Position numbers and translations under genes: made by a program. Under the pieces are notes generated by a model. It searched no databases. It saw nothing but the letters and a program-made list of their open reading frames with translations, and had not been told where the DNA came from. This document shows, one piece after another, positions 7,460 through 12,771 of a DNA stretch of 12,771 bases (position 1 is the first letter of the stretch; each line of letters starts with the position of its first letter). Origin of the DNA: an uncultured Sphingomonadales bacterium (GTDB lineage Bacteria; Pseudomonadota; Alphaproteobacteria; Sphingomonadales; Sphingomonadaceae); NCBI GenBank assembly GCA_903828025.1, contig CAIKKO010000277.1, forward strand, positions 1-12,771, read 5' to 3'.

Positions 7460-9252
7460 TGGGAAAATGGCCCACCCCCAACCCCTCCCGCAAGCGGGAG
7501 AGGGGAAGAAAGTGCGACAGGCTCCCCTCCCGCTTGCGGGAGGGGTCGGGGGTGGGCCTCGCCGCACTCGCCGCCTTCACGTTCCTCACCACCCCAGCCC
7601 ACGCTGACACCCTGATCGACAACGTCCAGGGCCAGACCATCGGCTCGGACGGCCAGATCGAGCGGTTCAAGGCCTTTGTCTATGACGATGCCGGGGTGAT
7701 CAAGGCGGTCATCCACGAAGGCGAGAAAGTGCCGAAGAAGGGCATCACCGCCCGGCTCGACGGCAAGGGCCGCCTGCTCCTGCCCGGGCTGATCGACGCG
7801 CATGTCCATGTGATGGGCACGGGCACTGCCGCGCTGACGCTCGATCTTTCGGAAACCAACAGCCTCGCCGAAGCGCTTGAGAAGATCGGCGCTTATGCCA
7901 AGGCGCACCCGGACCGGCCGTGGCTGATCGGGCGCGGCTGGAATCAGGAGCGCTGGAAGCTCGGCCGCTTCCCCACCGCCGCCGAACTCGATGCCGTGGT
8001 GCCCGGCCAGCCGGTCTGGCTCGAACGCGTCGACGGCCACGCCGGCTGGGCAAACAGCGCCGCGCTCAAGGCTGCAGGCGTCACCGCCGCGAGCACCGCG
8101 CCGACGGGCGGCGAGATCATCCGAAACGCCGATGGCACACCCTCTGGCGTGCTGGTCGACAACGCCGCCGATCTCGTCGGCAGCCACGTGCCCCCGCCCA
8201 CCGCGCGCGATCTGGACGCCACGCTGGCGCAGGCGCAGCGGCTGTTCTTCACGCGCGGCCTCACCGCCGTGGCCGATATGGGCAGCTCGATCCAGGATTG
8301 GCAGGCCTTCCGCCGCGCCGGGGATGCCAACCAGCTCTACGTCCGGATCATGGCGTACGGCGACGGCATCGACAACACACTGCTGATCGGCGGCCCCGGC
8401 CCCTCGCCCTGGCTCTATGCCGACCGGCTGCGGCTGAACGGCGTGAAGCTCTATATGGACGGCGCGCTCGGCTCGCGCGGCGCGTGGCTCAAGGCCCCCT
8501 ATTCGGACAAGCCCGAAACGCGCGGCCTCCCCCGCCTCACGCAAACGCAGCTCGGCAATCTGATGAGCCGCGCGGCGATGGACCACTACCAGATCGCGGT
8601 CCACGCCATTGGCGATGAAGCCAACAGCGTGCTGCTGAGCGCGATGGAAGACCTCTCCGCCACTTACACGGGTGACCGGCGCTGGCGGATCGAGCATGCC
8701 CAGATCGTGGACCCCGCCGACTGGCCGGTCATGGCGCGCATCGCCCGCACCACCGGCGTGGTCGCTTCGATGCAGCCGGTGCATCAGACCTCGGACCGGC
8801 TGATGGCCGAAGCCCGCCTCGGGCCGGACCGTTTGAAGGGCGCTTATGCCTGGACCTCGCTCAAAGCCACTGGCGCGACACTGGCCTTCGGGTCCGACAG
8901 CCCGATCGAACGGCCCGACCCTTGGGCCGGCCTCGCCGCTGCGATCAGCCGCGAGGACGAGACCGGCCAGCCCGCTGGCGGCTGGCAGCCGCAAGAGCGC
9001 GTCAGCCGCCTGACTGCGCTGGCGGGCTACACCTCGGCGGCGGCCTATGCCGGGTTCGCGGAAACGCACTTCGGCCGCATCGCTCCGGGCCAGCGCGCCG
9101 ATTTCATCTTCGTCGATACCGATCCGATGACCGCCACCCCGGCGCAAATCCGCGCGACCAAAGTGCTCGAAACCTGGGTCGGCGGCGGCAAAGTGTGGGA
9201 CGCGGCGAAGCCCGAAGGCGGGGCGGCCGGAGCGGAACCGGCCAAGCGATAG
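7459..9252 (+). CDS. Exported amidohydrolase, family 3 (YtcJ-like metal-dependent hydrolase)
   Basis: Hydrolase of the amidohydrolase superfamily, family 3 (exoenzyme LigA/YtcJ-like, with N-substituted amino acids and amides among known substrates). With ATG 7459 it has 597 residues. The first 49 form an odd signal peptide: residues about 4-34 are translated from a palindromic repeat (basic, many Arg and Lys), then the core GLAALAAFTFLTTPAHA with likely cleavage after AHA (49). Metal and active-site motifs are in family order: DAHVH (113-117), KLYMDGALGSRGA with Lys330, HAIGD with His382, EHAQ with His413, and FGSDSPIERPDPW with Asp480. The enzyme probably works in the periplasm. It is translationally coupled to the dehydrogenase upstream. 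An alternative GTG start at 7552 would give a signal peptide with almost no charge (MGLAALAAF...). Confidence 0.92.
   Translation: MGKWPTPNPSRKRERGRKCDRLPSRLREGSGVGLAALAAFTFLTTPAHADTLIDNVQGQTIGSDGQIERFKAFVYDDAGVIKAVIHEGEKVPKKGITARLDGKGRLLLPGLIDAHVHVMGTGTAALTLDLSETNSLAEALEKIGAYAKAHPDRPWLIGRGWNQERWKLGRFPTAAELDAVVPGQPVWLERVDGHAGWANSAALKAAGVTAASTAPTGGEIIRNADGTPSGVLVDNAADLVGSHVPPPTARDLDATLAQAQRLFFTRGLTAVADMGSSIQDWQAFRRAGDANQLYVRIMAYGDGIDNTLLIGGPGPSPWLYADRLRLNGVKLYMDGALGSRGAWLKAPYSDKPETRGLPRLTQTQLGNLMSRAAMDHYQIAVHAIGDEANSVLLSAMEDLSATYTGDRRWRIEHAQIVDPADWPVMARIARTTGVVASMQPVHQTSDRLMAEARLGPDRLKGAYAWTSLKATGATLAFGSDSPIERPDPWAGLAAAISREDETGQPAGGWQPQERVSRLTALAGYTSAAAYAGFAETHFGRIAPGQRADFIFVDTDPMTATPAQIRATKVLETWVGGGKVWDAAKPEGGAAGAEPAKR
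7469..7558. repeat. 90-bp REP/BIME-like palindromic element inside the amidohydrolase 5' end
   Basis: Two oppositely facing copies of one unit: the left arm starts GGCCCACCCCCAACCCCTCC (from 7469), and the right arm, reverse-complemented from 7558, reads the same except G for A at the twelfth base. Each arm contains its own hairpin, CTCCCGC/GCGGGAG, with AA or TT in the loop. The arms match over about 32 bases and are separated by a short non-symmetric spacer near 7506-7523. The element is exactly 90 bases and open in the coding frame. I know this C-rich palindrome as a high-copy dispersed repeat in sphingomonad-type genomes; related units recur at 9292-9383. Confidence 0.85.
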
Positions 9253-9291
9253 GGCCGCGCGTTCGCAACTCATACCTACAACCCATCTGCC

Positions 9292-9383
9292 CCTCCCCCG
9301 TTCGGGGGAGGCTGGGTGGGGGTGTTTGGAGCTTGCCGGAAACGCCGTCCCCCCTCCCCCAACCCCTCCCCGCCGGGGAGGGG
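9292..9383. repeat. Pair of REP-like hairpins downstream of the amidohydrolase
   Basis: Unit 1: CCTCCCCCG (9292-9300) pairs with CGGGGGAGG (9303-9311) and is followed by a G-rich tail, CTGGGTGGGGGT. Unit 2: a C-rich tail (CCCCCCTCCCCCAA, ending 9362) leads into CCCCTCCCC (9363-9371) pairing with GGGGAGGGG (9375-9383). The tails face each other across about 25 bases, the reverse of the arrangement at 7469-7558. Sequence and shape mark them as the same repeat family. Lying just after the amidohydrolase stop (9252), they could also stabilise or end its mRNA. Confidence 0.75.
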
Positions 9384-9419
9384 AGCAGTGAGTCATAGTC
9401 AAAGCAGGTTGGTATGACC

Positions 9420-9458
9420 CGTTCGTCCCGAGCCCTTCGACTTCGCTCGGGACGAACG
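9420..9458. terminator. 14-bp perfect inverted repeat at a convergent gene junction (repeat, possible bidirectional terminator)
   Basis: CGTTCGTCCCGAGC (9420-9433) is the exact reverse complement of GCTCGGGACGAACG (9445-9458), with an 11-base loop, CCTTCGACTTC. The GAGC-GAAGTCGAAGG-type loop is one I recognise as widely dispersed in sphingomonad genomes. It sits between the ends of the plus-strand amidohydrolase and the minus-strand glycoside hydrolase, where a terminator for both would be expected. No T run follows on either strand, so the terminator role is inferred from position and stem strength. Confidence 0.6.
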
Positions 9459-9477
9459 CAGTGATGGGTTGGTTACC

Positions 9478-11658
9478 CTAAGGCACCGAAACCAGCACCG
9501 GCGCATACGTCAGGTCCAGCGCCGCCCCGCTCAGCGTGCTGGTCTTGCCGTCCAGATCGGTCAGCGTGCCGCCGCGAAACGCTTTCGGCAGCGCGAAGGG
9601 CGCGGTTGTGTCCGGGTTCCACAGCACCAGCCCCTTGCCGCCCCCCGCCAGATCGAGCGCCATCCGCCACGATCCGGCCTTGTCGATCTGCACCGAGCTG
9701 AGCGTGGACCCGACCAGCCAGCCGCGCACCACGGCAAAGGCCTTGGCCGCCGGGGTCTGCACGCGCGGATCGTTCTCCGTCGTGCCCACCGCGTAAGGCG
9801 TGGCCGGACCCCAGCCGTACCAGCCGAAGTTCGACGCGCCGAACGCCAGATCGGTCAAATACTTGCGCGCCATATAGGTCCGGGCGATTTCGGGCGGGGT
9901 CGTGTCGTTGCCGCTGCCGCCCTCGGTGTCCCACAGCGGCATGGCCGTAAGGTGCCGCTTGGCCAGCACCAGCCGCACGTTGGCGAGCTGGCGACCGGCC
10001 TCCTCGGGCGGAGTGGCATAGGCATGATAGCCAATGATATCAGCATACTGCGCCGCGCCCGTCGCGAGATACTGGTCAAGATAGCCCGGTGAATACGCCG
10101 GCGCAGTAATCAGCTTCGCGTCCGGATCGACCGCCTTCAGCGCCGCGCTCGCCGCTTTGGTCAGCGCCGCGATCTGCGCCACCGTGCCCGAATAGAATGT
10201 CGGGTCATTCGGCTCGTTCCACACTTCGTAGTATTGGATCCGGCCCTTGTAGCGCTTGGCCACGGTCTGGATGTAGCGGGTCCAGTCCGCAAGGTCCTTC
10301 GGCGGTGCCGTCGCGCCCGAACCATAGAACGTCGGCCGCGCCGGATCGGACGAGGCCCACGTCGGCGATTGACCGAGCGTGAGGATCACCGCCTGCCCCG
10401 GCGCTTTTGCGGCGATGAACCGGTCGAGCCCGGCGAACTGCCACTGGTCCGGCAGCGGCTCCAGCTTCGCCCAGGTCGTATCGCTGTCCCACAGCCGCAG
10501 CGTGCCGAACCCGGGCGGCGGGAAGCGCACCCCGGCGGGCACGGGCTTGCCGTCCTTGGTGGTGAACTGCACGTCCGCCACAGAGTAGCTGCCCGGCTGG
10601 TCCGAAGCGAACGTCAGATTGACATGGCCACTCGCGCCGACCCCGCTGGTCACGGTATACGTCTTCCACGCCGGCCCGAGATCGCTGATCCACTGCGAAC
10701 CGTAGCCCTGAAACGGCGGCTGCGAATTCTGGACATACATCTCGACCGGCAGCCCCGGCGTGCCGCGCAGCTTGGCGGTGAACACTTAGTCCTGCCCCGG
10801 CAGCACCGCGACCGGCTGCTCGAACTGCTGCCGCCCGCTGCGGATAGCCTTGATATCGACCGCCTGCGCGCCGCTCCCGCCCGGCACCGGGGTACTGTCC
10901 GGGTGATAGTCCACGGTGACATCGGCCCAGGCCGAATTCTCCTCCCATTCGGTGGCCATCGTGCCCGTGATCGTGCCGGGGCTCACCCCCACCGCTACGA
11001 ACGGCGGAGCAAAGCGCGGGTTGCGCAAGCGGTTGTACTGGAAGTTCGAGACGTGGATGCCGAAGAAGCTGGCGGGAATCGGGCCGAACGCCAGCGTGTG
11101 CCGCAGCGCGCCCGGCCGGGTCGTGGCAGTGATATCGTCGATGCAGATCGTGCCCGGCGCATTGAGGCTGATCACGATGGCCGCCGCGTCGTCCTTGGTG
11201 ACATAGCCTTGCGCGGTGATCCGCCGCCAGCCGCGCTGCACCGGAAAGTCCGTCCCCGCGATCTGCGGATAATCGGGCGCACCGCCCTGCACTGCAAGGC
11301 TGGCGACCGTGCCCGGGTTCCCGCGCAGCCAGGCGCCGATTGTCACGATTGTTCCGGCCTTGACCGCAAGCCCCTGAATCAGCTGAAGATTGCCATAGCG
11401 CACCGCCTTGACCGTGATCTGTTGGCAGGCGCTGCCCGAATGCGGATTGCCGGTATCGCGCGCATAGACCGTGGTCGTATCGCCATAGCCGCTGTTGTGA
11501 TCCCACCCCGGCGCGGTCTCACCCGTGACCGGCCCGCCAGCGGGCAGCGCGTTGTAAGCGCCCTTGAACCCCGGATTGACGACCGGCAACGGGGTTTCGG
11601 CGGCAAGCGCGGGGGCGGCGAACAGCACGCCCAGCAGCAACAAATTCCGGCGCAGCAT
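9478..11658 (-). pseudogene. Secreted glycoside hydrolase (GH-A clan, GH39-like) with two CBM-like modules, interrupted by an in-frame TAA
   Basis: One 726-codon reading frame is cut at codon 291 (TAA, 10788-10786) into 290- and 435-codon parts in the same frame. ATG 11658 follows a strong ribosome site and begins a signal peptide (MLRRNLLLLGVLFAAPALA). Residues about 26-178 form a CBM4/9-like beta-sandwich (NPGF..., then LKVKAG-like GTIVTIGAWLRGNPG); a second similar module covers about 213-365 and contains the stop. The catalytic domain follows: LRLWDSDTTW (387-396), acid/base Glu482 in YYEVWNEPND, likely nucleophile Glu579 in LWDTEGG, then a C-terminal beta region. The family cleaves plant or microbial polysaccharide linkages; the substrate is unknown. 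As written, translation gives only a secreted binding-module fragment; the catalytic half has a GTG at 10785 but no ribosome site or signal peptide. It follows tatC by 94 bases on the same strand. The sequence does not exclude readthrough or a base-call error. Confidence 0.8.
10786..10788 (-). other. In-frame ochre codon (TAA) splitting the glycoside hydrolase gene
   Basis: The codons read CAG GAC TAA GTG TTC. Aligned with the first module without gaps (VKAGTIVTIGAWLRGNPG against VLPGQD-stop-VFTAKLRGTPG), the stop falls on an ordinary residue inside a conserved strand. CBM4/9 domains often have Tyr here (pGktYt pattern), and TAC or TAT to TAA is one substitution. Confidence 0.8.
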
Positions 11659-11665
11659 GGCCTGT

Positions 11666-11672
11666 CCCCTCC
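11666..11672 (-). promoter_or_regulatory. Strong Shine-Dalgarno GGAGGGG for the glycoside hydrolase
   Basis: On the minus strand GGAGGGG is followed by seven bases (ACAGGCC) and ATG 11658. It is the best ribosome site in the window and decides the start against the longer open frame reaching 11811, whose extra residues (MRRRRPKPKRR...) are antisense-like and precede the signal peptide. Confidence 0.75.
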
Positions 11673-11752
11673 GATCACGATCAGTGGTGCAGGCTACCCA
11701 CGCTCCCGCGCCAAGGGCAACGCGCGCGCGCCGCTGCGGGGCCGGAATGCGC

Positions 11753-12553
11753 TCAAACGCTCGCGGCGCTGCCGCTTTCCGCCGCTTCGGCTTTGGCCTT
11801 CTCCGCCGCATCGCGCCGCTCGACCACGCGCATCACGATCAGCGTGCCTTCGAACAGGATCAGCAGCGGGATCGCGAGCATCAGCTGGCTGAGCACGTCG
11901 GGCGGGGTGATCACGGCGGCCAGCGCGGTAATCCCCACGATGACATAGCGCCGCGCCGCCACCAGCTGCGCGCGCGTCACGATCCCGGCGCGGTTGAGCA
12001 GCATCAGCAGCACCGGCAGCAGGAAGCTGATGCCGAACGCGAAAATGAACTGCATCACCAGATTGAGGTATTCCTCGATCCCCGGCAGCGCCTCCAGCTG
12101 CAGCCCGCCGCGATTGCCTTGAAAGCCGATGAACCATTTGAACGCGGTCGGCATGACCACGAAATAGGCGAGGCTCGCCCCCATCGTGAACAGCACTGGA
12201 GTCGCGATCAGAAACGGCAGGAAGGCCTTCTTTTCCTTGGCATAAAGCCCCGGCGCGATGAACGCCCAGAGCTGGTTGGCAATCACCGGAAAGCTCACCA
12301 GAAACGCCGCGAACAGCGAAACCTTGAGGTTCACGAAAAACGCCGAATAGAGCTTGGTGTAGATCAGCTTGCCCTGCCCCGGCGGGAAGGCATGGGTCAG
12401 CGGCTGGACCAGAATGCCCAGAATGGTGTCGGCAAAATAGAAGCACACCACAAACGCAATCGCGATGGCATAGACACAGCGCAGCAGCCGGGTGCGCAGT
12501 TCGAGCAAGTGATCGAGCAGCGGGGCCTGGCTCTCGTCGATATCCTTGACCAT
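11753..12553 (-). CDS. tatC: Sec-independent protein translocase subunit TatC
   Basis: Inner-membrane receptor of the twin-arginine system; with TatB it binds RR signal peptides of folded cargo. Length is 266 residues with six helices at about 22-42, 72-96, 110-134, 158-186, 203-216 and 221-240. Signature features: HLLELRTRLL with Glu18 near the N-terminus, the stretch FVNLKVSLFAAFLVSFPVI, FIAPGLYAKEKK with Glu107 (counterparts of E. coli residues needed for signal recognition), and ITPPD between the last helices. A charged Ala/Glu tail (about 244-266) is extra to the core. ATG 12553 overlaps the tatB stop by one base (TGATG). A GTG directly before it (12556) would add one residue, and the Shine-Dalgarno GGAGGGGG serves either. 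The tatB-tatC order is the usual one; tatA would be expected beyond the right edge. Confidence 0.97.
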   Translation of the reverse strand: MVKDIDESQAPLLDHLLELRTRLLRCVYAIAIAFVVCFYFADTILGILVQPLTHAFPPGQGKLIYTKLYSAFFVNLKVSLFAAFLVSFPVIANQLWAFIAPGLYAKEKKAFLPFLIATPVLFTMGASLAYFVVMPTAFKWFIGFQGNRGGLQLEALPGIEEYLNLVMQFIFAFGISFLLPVLLMLLNRAGIVTRAQLVAARRYVIVGITALAAVITPPDVLSQLMLAIPLLILFEGTLIVMRVVERRDAAEKAKAEAAESGSAASV

Positions 12554-12771
12554 CACGCCGCGCCCCCTCCCTGGCTGCGCGGACGGGAGGGCCGTTCGGC
12601 AATGGGCAGCATTTCGCCCAAGGCCTCAGGCGGGGTCTCGGTCGGCGCGACAGCGGCAATGTCAGGATCAATCGGCGGCGGCGGCGCAAGCGGCAGCATG
12701 ACCGGCGGGTCGTTCTGGTCCGCCGCTGCGGCAGGCGTCTGCCCCTCCGCGGGATCAACCGCCGGATGCGC
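12553..12771 (-). CDS. tatB: TatB, C-terminal tail only (cut by window edge)
   Basis: This open frame runs in from the right edge and ends in TGA (12555-12553), sharing one base with the tatC start. About 72 codons are visible: a Pro/Ala-rich, acidic, unstructured tail (AHPAVDPAEGQTPAAAA..., LPLAPPPPIDPD..., ending SRPRSQGGGAA). TatB C-termini are disordered and poorly conserved, so the call depends on position immediately before tatC and on coupling. The N-terminal membrane helix and amphipathic helix that define TatB lie outside the window. Confidence 0.8.
   Translation of the reverse strand, partial: AHPAVDPAEGQTPAAAADQNDPPVMLPLAPPPPIDPDIAAVAPTETPPEALGEMLPIAERPSRPRSQGGGAA

Noticed and set aside
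7469..7558. CRISPR array or transcription attenuator
   Set aside because: There are only two inverted copies, not direct repeats with spacers, and the sequence matches the dispersed REP-like family seen again at 9292-9383.
7375..9402. Minus-strand open frame of about 675 codons opposite the amidohydrolase
   Set aside because: Antisense shadow of a gene with complete catalytic motifs; its ends read through the C-rich repeats rather than from a credible start.
10234..11892. Plus-strand open frame of about 550 codons opposite the glycoside hydrolase and tatC
   Set aside because: Shadow frame with no motif and no ribosome site; the opposite strand carries the signal peptide and catalytic residues.

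Overview
The window is dense, GC-rich coding DNA from an alphaproteobacterium, most likely a sphingomonad (Sphingomonadales). This rests on protein flavour (Bpt/Ate, TamA, TatC and a VanZ-like protein all read like sphingomonad versions), the ate-tamA-tamB order, and two classes of short palindromic repeat that I know as common in those genomes. No database search was possible, so the genus is open. I see no rRNA, tRNA, CRISPR array, transposase or phage gene.

Layout. (1) Positions 1-6391, minus strand: a VanZ-like membrane protein, threonine ammonia-lyase (ilvA), then after a 211-base gap aspartate/glutamate leucyltransferase (bpt/ate), the outer-membrane protein tamA and the inner-membrane-anchored tamB. 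The last three overlap or abut and look like one operon. tamB runs off the left edge and carries a one-base frameshift beside its membrane anchor. (2) Positions 6527-9252, plus strand: a 3-hydroxyisobutyrate-dehydrogenase-like reductase, translationally coupled (TGATG) to an exported family-3 amidohydrolase. A 90-base palindromic repeat sits in frame between that enzyme's start codon and its signal-peptide core. (3) Positions 9253-9477: a convergent junction holding two REP-like hairpins and a 14-bp perfect inverted repeat. (4) Positions 9478-12771, minus strand: the end of tatB, then tatC (TGATG overlap), then a secreted GH-A-clan glycoside hydrolase with two carbohydrate-binding-like modules, split by an in-frame TAA.

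How the genes work together: tatB and tatC form the twin-arginine exporter. TamA and TamB span the envelope and help insert outer-membrane proteins or move lipid. Bpt attaches leucine to acidic N-termini and so feeds N-end-rule degradation. IlvA makes 2-oxobutanoate from threonine. The reductase/amidohydrolase pair looks catabolic, but its substrate cannot be read from sequence.

The window is mostly housekeeping DNA. The points most worth a second look are the repeat that has become part of a signal peptide, the two disrupted genes (tamB frameshift, hydrolase nonsense codon), and the 12-bp tandem repeat that gives ate a stop codon in every unit. I found no convincing new multi-gene system.
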